Source of the DNA: a virus
Length of the DNA: 49,888 nt
Virus record (IMG/VR): IMGVR_UViG_3300025574_000002
Coordinates: 1-49,888 of that record
Direction: 5' to 3' (one strand)
The translations under genes and the position numbers were made by a program. This document shows, piece after piece, positions 24,336 to 32,617 of the stretch; the stretch's first letter is position 1; each line of letters begins with the position of its first letter. Below the pieces are notes generated by a model. That model ran no database searches. It saw nothing but the letters and a program-made list of their open reading frames with translations, and was not told the origin of the DNA.

Positions 24336-24430
24336 GTTGTGTCATAAAACCTACTGTCAACTGCTGTTACAAGTAGCAGAGGAAAGATACTACATGGCGA
24401 GGTAACTGACAGTAGGTTTTAGGACACAAC
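24336..24430. repeat. 24-bp inverted repeat (23 of 24 paired) with nested stem
   Basis: 24336-24359 and 24407-24430 are reverse complements apart from one base, with a 47-base loop that holds a smaller CTGCT/AGCAG stem. It lies in a 637-base gene-free stretch (24256-24892). It is not followed by a T run on either side. Possible roles are an RNA structure or a protein-binding cruciform. Confidence 0.7.
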
Positions 24431-24659
24431 ACAAGTTAGTTAACTGTCTCTTAACATCCAACTAGCGATAAACAAGATACTCAAACTGTCTAGCATATCT
24501 TGTAACATTTAGACTTGCCGGGTGGCATAATCTACTCGTCACCCCTTACTATTTATCGGTTTCGTGCGCTAGTTCTTTCAATAGTCATGGCAGTAAGTTT
24601 CAACTGCACGTTCTTCCATCCAGTTATCTTGAAAAGCAATGAGTTTTGTGATTATATTA

Positions 24660-24677
24660 TAGCATTATTTATGCCTA
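24660..24677 (-). promoter_or_regulatory. Weak promoter candidate: sigma-54-like or extended -10
   Basis: On the minus strand TAGGCATAAATAATGCTATAAT has the GG-N10-GC spacing (GG 24675-24674, GC 24663-24662) but AGG instead of TGG and no -24 CG. It also reads as an extended -10 (TGCTATAAT) for a housekeeping sigma. It lies just after the terminator at 24774-24843 and could start the next leftward transcript. Confidence 0.35.
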
Positions 24678-24773
24678 GCAGAATCTACAATCATTATCAG
24701 ACCCTTTATCTTTTAAGATTATCAGGGCAGCGTTCAAGTTTGCGTGGAAACTATGTTGCATTGTCGGCAACAC

Positions 24774-24843
24774 AAAAAGAGCCTTTAAGACATAATAAGG
24801 CGTGAAGTGAATCACGTTTGATTAAATGGTCTTGGCTCTTTTT
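24774..24843. terminator. Bidirectional intrinsic terminator
   Basis: AAAAAGAGCC (24774-24783) pairs with GGCTCTTTTT (24834-24843), with an inner CGTGA/TCACG stem. Either strand ends in a GC-containing stem followed by five Ts, so it can stop transcription both ways. It closes the transcript of the first early gene (24893-25483). Confidence 0.75.
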
Positions 24844-24892
24844 ACATTAGGTAAGATTATGGTTTGAATAGACTAGTTAGTTGTTTGATTGA

Positions 24893-25483
24893 TTAGGTAG
24901 CTTTCAACAGAGTTTGCTGCCGTTGAATTTCTTTTTCCAAGTTAACCTTGGCAAGTTGCAAGTCTTGCAACTTGGCTTCTGCTTTTGTGATTTTGGACAA
25001 GTCAGGGGGATTAGTAACTTGGACTTTCAGCAACGCCTTTTCAGCATCGGCAATGATAAATACGATGTTGCAATGTTGCTGTTGCAATGTTAACTCATCT
25101 TCACCGATTAGGGTATGCCGCAACTTCACCGGGTTAGTCTCTGATTTCTTATCATAGACATAAGTCGCTGTTGAACTGGTTACGTTTCCAGCATGGATTT
25201 TTCCGAATTGCTTGGCAAGAAACAAGTTGACTTGCTCGACAATTTGTTTCCACACTGACAATTCAACGTGCTTGTCGGGATATATTTGCGGATAACGAGA
25301 AACGTATTCGTTTTTCAGTGTATCACACAAACTTTGTCGGTTCAGTTTCAGCTTACTTTTCACTGCTTGTTTTGCAGATTGCTGACTTGCGAGTTTTACC
25401 AAGACTTCACCAAAGGGAAACTCTTCTAATTGGACTGGTGACTCTGCGAGCTTGCTTGTGGATTGTGCTAGTGCTTGACTCAT
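24893..25483 (-). CDS. 196-residue lead early protein with coiled-coil end
   Basis: Opens with a Ser/Ala/Gln-rich segment, then a mixed helical region (FGEVLVKLASQQSAKQAVKSKL, LSVWKQIVEQVNLFLAKQF), and closes with a heptad-type helix (AEAKLQDLQLAKVNLEKEI). No known family. It is the first gene left of the divergent region, follows a long non-coding leader and ends at a strong terminator, so it is probably an independent, early-expressed unit. A host-takeover role is a guess from position. Confidence 0.6.
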   Translation of the reverse strand: MSQALAQSTSKLAESPVQLEEFPFGEVLVKLASQQSAKQAVKSKLKLNRQSLCDTLKNEYVSRYPQIYPDKHVELSVWKQIVEQVNLFLAKQFGKIHAGNVTSSTATYVYDKKSETNPVKLRHTLIGEDELTLQQQHCNIVFIIADAEKALLKVQVTNPPDLSKITKAEAKLQDLQLAKVNLEKEIQRQQTLLKAT

Positions 25484-26180
25484 AACTAATTAGTTGTTTC
25501 AGTATCCACAATTTCACTTGTCCAGTGTTGGCTAACTGGTTTAATGCTTGTGAACACTAGGCAACTAACTAGCCTAGTCAAACCATAACTTACGGGTGAA
25601 CGGATGACTACTGGCTTACAGTCTATGGGTATTAGCCAAGACTAAAGGTCTCCAGTCTCACTTTGTTCTAGCTTAATGTCGGGTGCCCGGTTCCGTATGG
25701 ACTAGGGTATTAATCGACAAAGGTTTTCAGCGGTGTTAGGACAATATCAGCTTACCTAGTCATACCCGTATCAATTCACGTCCCTATTGGCAATAGGCTC
25801 TTTAATCGTGCTTTACAAGGTGATACTAGCTACTTACTTCCCTAACCTTACTAGCTTACTAACCTGCTAACGAGTTGACTTAACAGCTCGCAACTATGAC
25901 CGCCAACATACCCTTACGCGGTTTAATCCCTCGCCAATCTCTGCAGTCATATAGAAAGCAGTTTAACTAGCGAGTTAAGTATTCCATACCCCAAGAAATA
26001 AAGCAAATTTTTATTCCATTGATTATTAGGGCTTTATGACTGGACTGAAAGATTTATCACAACAGAGTAGCTTTCCCTCACTTCGTTCGCCCTTTACATA
26101 ATAAAGGTTATTAAGTAAGTCTAGCGGGAATGTCTAGTCAAATGGTCGTTATATCAGCTAACGATATAAGTGTCTGTTCT
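25484..26180 (-). other. About 700-base gene-free leader region left of the origin candidate
   Basis: No convincing reading frame on either strand. It contains small hairpins (CCTATT/AATAGG near 25784-25798; related GAGTTGACTTAACAGCTCG and GCGAGTTAAG segments near 25871-25980) and is less AT-rich than the DNA to its right. It would be the 5' leader of the first leftward transcript if that starts in the AT-rich tract, making it a candidate structured RNA. Confidence 0.35.
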
Positions 26181-26333
26181 ATCACTCCTTTTATGAAATA
26201 TGAAAAATATATATATATATTATATTATATAGTATTATACTGTATTCTACTATGTTACACCTTGTTGATAGAACTTGATATAACTTTGTAGAAGGTTACG
26301 CTTTGACCACTTTTTTGGGGGACGTGATAGAAC
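26176..26333. promoter_or_regulatory. Three GTGATAGAAC-type motifs flanking an AT-rich tract
   Basis: GTTCTATCACT (26176-26186, inverted), GATAGAACTT (26267-26276) and GTGATAGAACT (26324-26334) share the core TAGAAC, also seen in the upstream elements at 14510-14528 and 24309-24335. Between them (about 26195-26245) lies a nearly pure A/T stretch of alternating TA. This looks like a protein-bound regulatory or unwinding region with divergent promoters. Confidence 0.4.
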
Positions 26334-26464
26334 TATGACTTATATCAGGAGTTGGTATAACGAGCAAACAGCCAGAAACATTGGCTTCTACAAGCTACCC
26401 GAAGAACGACAAGAATAGTCGGATATAGATAGTAGGTTAGCTTATACTCTGCATTAGTATTACA

Positions 26465-26592
26465 CTAGCTAATCCACCACATAACATCCGCTAATACTAA
26501 TACACCGGATAAGCATAGCTAATCAGTATCAGCCTAGCTAATGATGATTATAAGCATCAGCCTAGCTAATACTCTGTATCATCCTAGCTAAT
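26465..26592. repeat. CTAGCTAAT iteron-like repeats
   Basis: CTAGCTAAT occurs exactly at 26465, 26534, 26562 and 26584, with ATAGCTAAT at 26515 and several GCTAATACTA-like partial copies. Two copies share the longer ATCAGCCTAGCTAAT. Steps between copies are 50, 19, 28 and 22 bases. Next to an AT-rich tract and between divergent gene blocks, this is the layout of an iteron-type replication origin or a multi-site operator. Confidence 0.5.
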
Positions 26593-26662
26593 GCTAATAC
26601 TAATCATCATCTTGTCTAATCATCATCTTGGCTACTCCTTACTAGTAGCTAGCCTACTGGCC

Positions 26663-26714
26663 TAGGGAGAAACCCGAAGTTGGATGGCGAAGTGCCACTA
26701 TACATCTCTCCCTA
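26663..26714. repeat. Inverted repeat TAGGGAGA / TCTCCCTA upstream of the late promoter
   Basis: Perfect 8-bp arms 36 bases apart enclose a TGGC/GCCA hairpin. It lies about 70 bases before the late sigma-54-type promoter. No T run follows. It may be the end of a structure tied to the origin region. Confidence 0.5.
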
Positions 26715-26784
26715 CACAATAAATTTTAGAAACCATTTCACAATAGAACACCAACTGAGAAGGGATAGTAAGGTAGCTATAGAG

Positions 26785-26802
26785 CTGGCATGGAAAATGC
26801 TA
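26785..26802 (+). promoter_or_regulatory. Sigma-54-type promoter of the rightward late operon
   Basis: CTGGCATGGAAAATGCTA has GG at 26787-26788 and GC at 26799-26800 with ten bases between; TGGCATGGAAAATGCTAAT is identical to the promoter at 14481-14498 on the other strand. Predicted start about 26812, only about 4 bases before the first ATG (10 before the second). It would drive terminase, portal and the rest of the late genes. Confidence 0.85.
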
Positions 26803-26815
26803 ATATAGTAAGTAT

Positions 26816-27094
26816 ATGGCTATGATTATCATACGACAGTCCTTTCAGGCAGAGATGCTAGAGGACTTTGAGAAAGAGGCTGGGGAGTTGAAGAAGATGT
26901 TAGCTGGGAGAGAGGTAGTAGTAGGGGGGAAAGAGTATGCAGAGAGGAGATTATGGGTTGTGGGGGAGAGTGTAAAAGAGTTGAAGAAACAGATGGAAGA
27001 CCCTGGTAGACATTTCTCTCAGTATGAAGGGGGGTATAGTCCAGAAGAGGCAAAGAGATTTGAACAATTTAAGAATGGAGAAACTGCAATATGA
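26816..27094 (+). CDS. 92-residue first late-operon protein
   Basis: Starts MAMIIIRQSF; an inner ATG at 26822 is an alternative. The rest is strongly charged and helical (EMLEDFEKEAGELKKMLAGRE, SVKELKKQMEDPG). No family recognised. The predicted transcript start lies 4-10 bases upstream, so the mRNA would be nearly leaderless. Confidence 0.6.
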   Translation: MAMIIIRQSFQAEMLEDFEKEAGELKKMLAGREVVVGGKEYAERRLWVVGESVKELKKQMEDPGRHFSQYEGGYSPEEAKRFEQFKNGETAI

Positions 27095-27167
27095 TATGCA
27101 CATTGAATAAAGACTGTGGTTTTTGGGTTAGTTTGGGGACTGAGAAGATAGTTATCTGGACACCCTA

Positions 27168-27587
27168 ATGGGAACTGACAGTCAAATTTTAGCTGCTTAC
27201 AGACAGGGGTTAACTCCCGAACAGATAGCAGAAGACTTAGACTTTCCTGTGTATGCAGTAAAGGCTAAGTTGATGAATTTATCTTCTGACTATAGGAAAG
27301 CTTGCGGTCAGGAACCAGAGGAAGATAGTGAGTTAAACCTCTCCCGCGAAGAGCAGATTACCATAAAGAGGAAGCTCATGGATACCTTCTTATCTAGCGA
27401 AGATGAGCACGTTATAGTCAAGTTGGGGACATACTTGCGAGATGATGGTAAGGGGAGAAAGGATGTTGTTAAGCAGATGGGGAACATTGGAAATCTGAAT
27501 ATCCTACAACTAGTTAATGGGTCTATCTCCCAAGCAAGAGAAAACTCCCGCTCTTTGAAAGATAGTCTAAAGATGGTTACTGCATGA
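27168..27587 (+). CDS. Putative small terminase subunit
   Basis: 139 residues. An N-terminal helix-turn-helix-like segment (ILAAYRQGLTPEQIAEDLDF, then VYAVKAKL) fits the DNA-recognition part of a small terminase, followed by a helical oligomerisation-type region. It sits directly before, and overlaps by 4 bases, the large terminase gene. It would recognise phage DNA and hand it to the large subunit. Identification rests on position plus the HTH. Confidence 0.6.
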   Translation: MGTDSQILAAYRQGLTPEQIAEDLDFPVYAVKAKLMNLSSDYRKACGQEPEEDSELNLSREEQITIKRKLMDTFLSSEDEHVIVKLGTYLRDDGKGRKDVVKQMGNIGNLNILQLVNGSISQARENSRSLKDSLKMVTA

Positions 27588-29572
27588 CCAAAGATGAGTT
27601 CATCCAGTTGTCTCCCCAAGAGCAAGAAGCCTTCATAAATGAAGGTGGTATAATTTCTTCTGTTGACATTCCTACTAATGTGGTTTGTTGTGATTCCACT
27701 CTAGTTGTCAATGAAGAACAGAAGGTTGAGTTCCTTCCAACTCAGGTTCATGATTTTCCTGAGTCAAGTAGCGCAATGCTCACTCAACCTTCTGCACAAT
27801 TTAATGCAATGAACGAAGTGAGGGAACCCCAGTCTGTAGTGAAAACCCAAACATACACAGAACCACAACCTTTGTTGTCAGATGCTCCTAACCGTGAGGT
27901 GGAGAGTAGTTCCGTTTCTACTACCACATCTGACAACCCTTCCACCGCCGATGTAGATACTACCCAATGGACAGAGGGATTTGATATAAAAGACCCAGTA
28001 GAGTTACTCTTCTTGCTGGATGAGGATGTAGCAAATGGGGTAGTAAAACTCCACAAGTGGCAAGCAGAGTTTATGTATGACTTTGCTCAAGAGACCAACA
28101 CCAAGGAAAATGCTTTCAAAGCCTGTGTCCAAGCATGTAATGGTTCGGGAAAAGATAAGTATATTGTCTCAGCTTGCGTGGTCTGGCTTTGTATGCGCTA
28201 CGGGCTGGCACGTGGAGTTGTTACCAATGGCTCTGGTGTTCAGCTAGATAATCAGACTGAGGCATATATCCGATACCTTTGTCAAAGGGCAAATACTATC
28301 TTTGCCGGGGGAAAAGACCTAATCTGGAAATGTAATTATCGTTATTATGAATGCATCCCAACTAAATCACCAATTGTCCTCTTTGCTACTGACGAACCAA
28401 ATAAGGCAGAAGGCTATCACCCTCTTAAAGCAGGCGGAAAAATGGCCATATTTGCTTCAGAAGCAAAGGCTATCCCAGATTCAATCTTTACTGCTCTTAT
28501 ACGCTGCACAGGATTTACGCACCGCATCGATGTCTCAACACCCGGTAGAAGAAACGGTTATTTTCACGACCGCTGTATCACAGCCGTTCCTAGGAGTGAA
28601 GTCAAAGACAATGCCACAAATGTCACTATACTCTACAAAGTAACTGCTTTTGACTGTCCACACATAACAGCTAAAGAGATAAAAGAGTTTGAAGACGCTT
28701 TGCCGGGTGGTGTTCATAATCCAGTTTATCTCTCAGGTGTATTAGCTGAGTTTTCTGATATGGATGAGATGGTAGTTATCCCATCTCATTTTGTAATGTG
28801 GGCTATGAGAACTGCTCACCAGCAAGTTAAGTGGATACAAGAACCTTACAACAAGGGTGGATTGGATTTATCAGATGGTGGGGCGGAGACTGTCTTGGTA
28901 GTTAGGAATGGAAATAAGCATCTAAAGACTATCCCATTCCGGTTTGACAATACAGAAGATACACTAGATTTCTTAGAGGAGGAATTCAAAGCTAATGAAC
29001 TCACGAATAGAGATGCATATATTTATGCGGACTCATGTGGTATCGGAAAGCCAATGCTTAATGCTCTCCGTCGCAGAGGGTGGACAAATATACGGTTTGT
29101 AGACTCGCGTAACCGTGCTGTCGAGCCCAAAGTCTATCTCAACCGGGGAACAGAGTTGTTCTTTAATGTGCGTAAACTTCTCGAACGACATGAGCTGATT
29201 ATTCAAGAGGATAAGATGCTTTTGAAGCAGATGTCCACTCGCTACTACAAGATTAATAATAAATCTATCCACCAGCTACTTACCAAGCTAGAACAGCGTT
29301 CGCGTGGTTACCCATCCCCTGACCGAGCTGATGCTTTCAATTTAGCTTTCTGGGATTACAAGTCTACCTTTAGTAGGACAGACTTTAGTGCAGCAGCACC
29401 TGACAAACCATATGAGTTGCAGGAGCTAACTCCTATTATCCCTATATTTTCTCTTAAAGAGTGGGCTAGTGATGGTCAATCTTCTTTAGCTACCTTTAGG
29501 AGAAATGTTAGTAAACGACAACCAATAAATCATCTCCAGCGAGAGTTGGAGAGATACATAGAAAGAAAATAG
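27584..29572 (+). CDS. Large terminase subunit
   Basis: 662 residues. ATPase: the adenine-motif region HKWQAEFMYDF near 157-167, a Walker A variant ACNGSGKD near 184-191, Walker B-type AIFASEAKAI near 287-296. Nuclease: GGLDLSDGGAE near 424-434, YIYADSCGIGKPM near 484-496 and RADAFNLAFWD near 584-594, consistent with an RNase H-like fold and its acidic residues. It cuts and pumps DNA into the prohead. The first 125 residues are a Ser/Thr/Gln-rich, probably disordered extension that is unusual for the family. Confidence 0.88.
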   Translation: MTKDEFIQLSPQEQEAFINEGGIISSVDIPTNVVCCDSTLVVNEEQKVEFLPTQVHDFPESSSAMLTQPSAQFNAMNEVREPQSVVKTQTYTEPQPLLSDAPNREVESSSVSTTTSDNPSTADVDTTQWTEGFDIKDPVELLFLLDEDVANGVVKLHKWQAEFMYDFAQETNTKENAFKACVQACNGSGKDKYIVSACVVWLCMRYGLARGVVTNGSGVQLDNQTEAYIRYLCQRANTIFAGGKDLIWKCNYRYYECIPTKSPIVLFATDEPNKAEGYHPLKAGGKMAIFASEAKAIPDSIFTALIRCTGFTHRIDVSTPGRRNGYFHDRCITAVPRSEVKDNATNVTILYKVTAFDCPHITAKEIKEFEDALPGGVHNPVYLSGVLAEFSDMDEMVVIPSHFVMWAMRTAHQQVKWIQEPYNKGGLDLSDGGAETVLVVRNGNKHLKTIPFRFDNTEDTLDFLEEEFKANELTNRDAYIYADSCGIGKPMLNALRRRGWTNIRFVDSRNRAVEPKVYLNRGTELFFNVRKLLERHELIIQEDKMLLKQMSTRYYKINNKSIHQLLTKLEQRSRGYPSPDRADAFNLAFWDYKSTFSRTDFSAAAPDKPYELQELTPIIPIFSLKEWASDGQSSLATFRRNVSKRQPINHLQRELERYIERK

Positions 29573-29573
29573 T

Positions 29574-29828
29574 ATGCATTATGCAAATGGCAGAGAAGCA
29601 AAGAATGGCGACACAGTGGTTCGCTTAGGGCTTAATCCCTATCAAAAAACAGTATGTGGTATTTTAACAGATGTTATTCCCGGAAATGATTCATGTAATG
29701 GGTCATTATCAGTCCCGCAGACTGCATTCCAAATGGGATGCGTTAATCTTGCAGAATGTCTACACTCCGACGATATAAACGCTTCCATTGGCGATATTAA
29801 AAGCGTGAAAGACATTAGTAAACAATAA
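29574..29828 (+). CDS. 84-residue hypothetical protein
   Basis: Opening ANGREAKNGDTVVRL resembles short SH3/KOW-like beta proteins of phages (NG-x-A-K-x-GD-x-V). Begins 1 base after the terminase stop. Function unknown. Confidence 0.6.
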   Translation: MHYANGREAKNGDTVVRLGLNPYQKTVCGILTDVIPGNDSCNGSLSVPQTAFQMGCVNLAECLHSDDINASIGDIKSVKDISKQ

Positions 29829-29844
29829 AACAGAAAGAAATAGT

Positions 29845-30132
29845 ATGCCCTTTGATAAATGTCCAATGTGTGGATTCTCAGACCAACCAAAACCATTAAT
29901 GGCTCATCAGAAGATGGCTCATTATATCTCTAAGACATCAGGTAAAGAGATGGTGATGAATCGTGATGAAGAACAGTTCGACACTACTACTGGTGATGGT
30001 GATGATAAGAAGATTGTTACTTGGGTGCGGAAAGATATTTGGGAAGTGCAGAAAGCTAAAGAGGCAGCTGCTAAAGAGGCCTTGAAAGTTAAAGCCCCTG
30101 CTCCTACACCTGCTCCTACACCTGCACAATAA
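29845..30132 (+). CDS. 95-residue C2H2-like zinc-finger protein
   Basis: CPMCGF near 6-11 and H-x4-H near 21-26 give a C2H2-like finger, followed by an acidic middle and an Ala/Lys helix ending in PAPTPAPTPAQ, coded by 12-base repeats. Lies in the packaging block between terminase and portal. Role unknown. Confidence 0.65.
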   Translation: MPFDKCPMCGFSDQPKPLMAHQKMAHYISKTSGKEMVMNRDEEQFDTTTGDGDDKKIVTWVRKDIWEVQKAKEAAAKEALKVKAPAPTPAPTPAQ

Positions 30133-30133
30133 T

Positions 30134-30436
30134 ATGAGCACTAAACCTAAAGACATAGATGCTGAGGAAGAGCAAGAGGGTGAAAAAGATAATCCTAAGA
30201 TGCCGTCAAAGGATTCAGGGGTGACAGTTTCTGAGGACTTCCAACAGAAAGCTCACCAACTTCTTCACAAAGCTACCAAGCATGAAGTCTCTCACGCTCG
30301 TTCTAAGATGAATGACCGAGATGATGAGATTCGTAAAGAGGAGATGGCTGATGAGAATAAAGGTAAGAAGGGTGGGAAAGGTAATCAACCTGAGGAGTTC
30401 TCTACAGAGTCTGCCCCGCCCGGTGTAGATGTTTAG
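30134..30436 (+). CDS. 100-residue charged hypothetical protein
   Basis: Almost entirely charged and low in complexity (DAEEEQEGEKDNPK..., ENKGKKGGKG), so probably disordered. No family recognised. Sits directly before the portal gene, where some phages encode head assembly helpers. Confidence 0.55.
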   Translation: MSTKPKDIDAEEEQEGEKDNPKMPSKDSGVTVSEDFQQKAHQLLHKATKHEVSHARSKMNDRDDEIRKEEMADENKGKKGGKGNQPEEFSTESAPPGVDV

Positions 30437-30458
30437 TGATTCTTTGATAAATTGACTT

Positions 30459-32342
30459 ATGACTTCCCTCTCCAACAATAATGAATACATCAACACAACT
30501 GACTATGATAAGTTAGAGCTTAAACTGAAAGAGATTAAGCAAGTGTTAGATGATGCCATGGGGCTTACTATCACTTCTCGAAAACTTCGGTATGCTGAAG
30601 TGGATGTTGAGTTGGAGAGGGAGGCTGAAAGAATACAGCCGGATGAGATGTATATTCCAGTTCACACAATAGATACTAACATTCGCCGGGAGCAATCATC
30701 ATATATTCAGTATATCACCCAATCTCCTAGGGCTGTTATATTAAAAGGTGCAGATGACTCAACAATCGATTTAGCACTATTGGAGGATGATTTGACTAAG
30801 AAGTTGAGGTATGATGGCTGGCAGAAGCCTATGTTCGCCAATGTAGATAACTTTCAAGCTAATGGGTATGGAGTGATGGAGGTAGTGCAAGATAAATCTT
30901 GTGGTGGATGGGTAGCTCATGAGCAAGTTCAATCATCTGACTTTGGCTTTACGACAGATACTAGAGACTTACAAGCTTGTGAGATGTTGGGTAGGACATA
31001 TCACTATACTAAAACTAAGTTGTTGAGTATGTGTGGAGACCCTAAAAATCCGAAGGATAGAGATTGGGACAGAGAGCAAGTGGAGAAGGTAGTCTCTAAA
31101 GACTCTCAAGCTAGTGGTGCTGAACCTATGGAACCAGCAGAGGACAAAGATAAGTCTTTATTCCGCGTTCAGAAGATAATGTTTCGTGTCAATGGGGTAG
31201 TTCAAGTAGGATGGGCTTGTATAGGTATTGCAGATGATTGGCTCAGGATGCCTAAACCTTTGTATATTGGTCGAACGAAGCAGGCTCCTGCTCAACCTGC
31301 TCAACCTGCTCAACCTGTAATGCAAGGAATGCCTCCCCAACAGATGCAACCCCCAGCACCTCAGTGGGTAGAAGCTTATGAGACCATGTATCCATATGTT
31401 TTATTCCAGTATCTAATCAGCGAGAATGACACTATCTCTAATCTAAAGGGCAGGATTTATCTAGACCAAGATGTGCAAGAGGGATTAACAAGTCTGTTGT
31501 CTAGCACTATGACACAAGCTCGCCGGGCAAGTGGTCTTTATGCTTCTCAAGATAGTGATGACCCTAATGATGATGTGCTGATGCAGAAGAATGTAGCCTT
31601 CAAACCTAACTGTCTTATCAACAAGAAAGTTACATTTGCTTCTCTTAAAGCGCCAGAGCCGGGTGTGTTTAGTGCAATACAGATGTTGCAAGCGGGTAAT
31701 CAGCAAGAGACTAGTCAGATTAACTTCGCAGAATCTAATAACCAGAAAGATAGTAGAAAGACTGCTACTGCTATCAAAGAGTCTAGGTCTCAGAGACAAG
31801 AACTAACTGGTGTTCAAGTTGTCCTATTCTCCTTAGCGCTCACTGAGCTGTATCAGAAGATGGTTGGGATTATTAAGTCTAGAGTATTAGCTGGCTTGAT
31901 TAAAGTGAATCCACAAGTATTACCACTCTATCAAACTAAGATAATCATAAAACCATCTGGTGATGTGGATGTGATAGAGAAGCAGCAGTTGATTGGTATG
32001 ATGACAGAAGCATGGCCTTTCATTCAAAATACTGCTGCTGCTACTATCTTTATGTGTGATTTACTGGAGAAGATGTTCCCCAATAATGCAGCAAGATATG
32101 TTCAAGCTATCATGCAAGACCAGCAGCAGAAACAAAGTCAGCAAGCTCAACAGCAACAACAGGTGATGCAGTTTGCTCAACAACTAGGCCAGCAAGTTGT
32201 AGAGTTGAGTAAGCACAGTGACTGGTTCTCTGATATCGGTAAGCTACATGCTTTCCCTGTGATAGAGCAAAAAGCTCAACAAATTAAACAAATAGCAGAG
32301 CAGATGCAAGTAGGGAAGAAACAGCAAGGACAATCAGCGTGA
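30459..32342 (+). CDS. Portal protein
   Basis: 627 residues. Position after the terminase and before scaffold and capsid, the length, the N-terminal helical region, the MFANVDNFQANGYGVMEVV segment near 127-146 and a Gln-rich C-terminal helix (QQQKQSQQAQQQQQ near 555-570) fit podovirus portal proteins. It forms the dodecameric channel for DNA entry and exit. A QPAQPAQPV repeat near 274-285 is coded by 9-base tandem units. Confidence 0.8.
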   Translation: MTSLSNNNEYINTTDYDKLELKLKEIKQVLDDAMGLTITSRKLRYAEVDVELEREAERIQPDEMYIPVHTIDTNIRREQSSYIQYITQSPRAVILKGADDSTIDLALLEDDLTKKLRYDGWQKPMFANVDNFQANGYGVMEVVQDKSCGGWVAHEQVQSSDFGFTTDTRDLQACEMLGRTYHYTKTKLLSMCGDPKNPKDRDWDREQVEKVVSKDSQASGAEPMEPAEDKDKSLFRVQKIMFRVNGVVQVGWACIGIADDWLRMPKPLYIGRTKQAPAQPAQPAQPVMQGMPPQQMQPPAPQWVEAYETMYPYVLFQYLISENDTISNLKGRIYLDQDVQEGLTSLLSSTMTQARRASGLYASQDSDDPNDDVLMQKNVAFKPNCLINKKVTFASLKAPEPGVFSAIQMLQAGNQQETSQINFAESNNQKDSRKTATAIKESRSQRQELTGVQVVLFSLALTELYQKMVGIIKSRVLAGLIKVNPQVLPLYQTKIIIKPSGDVDVIEKQQLIGMMTEAWPFIQNTAAATIFMCDLLEKMFPNNAARYVQAIMQDQQQKQSQQAQQQQQVMQFAQQLGQQVVELSKHSDWFSDIGKLHAFPVIEQKAQQIKQIAEQMQVGKKQQGQSA

Positions 32343-32352
32343 AACATATCAT

Positions 32353-32616
32353 ATGATGACTAAAGAATCAATCGCACTAGCCACTAAGCTTCACGATGAA
32401 TGGCTTAAACATCCCACTACGCAGGATGCTATCAAGATTTTGAAAGGACGGTATGACCACTACAAGACTAAATTGCAGACAGATATTCTGGTTGCCAGTA
32501 ACAAGGAGTCAGAAGATAAGTTACGTTCTGCAATGACAACTGCTGAGACACTTGGTCTACTTCTTTTTCAAACAGACAAATTTGTAGAAACACTTAACAA
32601 ACTAAACAAGGAATAA
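32353..32616 (+). CDS. 87-residue helical protein between portal and scaffold
   Basis: Starts MMTKESIALATKLHDEWLKH and is helical throughout. Small proteins at this place are common in podoviruses with unknown role. Ends 1 base before the scaffold gene. Confidence 0.6.
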   Translation: MMTKESIALATKLHDEWLKHPTTQDAIKILKGRYDHYKTKLQTDILVASNKESEDKLRSAMTTAETLGLLLFQTDKFVETLNKLNKE

Positions 32617-32617
32617 T

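Noticed and set aside
24660-24677. Sixth sigma-54 promoter counted as certain
   Set aside because: Spacing fits, but TGG is replaced by AGG, and the same bases make a good extended -10; kept only as a weak candidate.
24515-24805. 96-residue plus-strand frame in the promoter-rich spacer
   Set aside because: It runs across a bidirectional terminator and a promoter candidate, opposes the local gene direction and has no recognisable protein character.
26465-26592. CRISPR array
   Set aside because: The repeats are only 9-15 bases, unevenly spaced and without unique spacers of constant size; they are iteron-like.
26683-26698. TGGCGAAGTGCCA as a -24/-12 site
   Set aside because: The GG to GC distance is wrong; it is a small hairpin stem.
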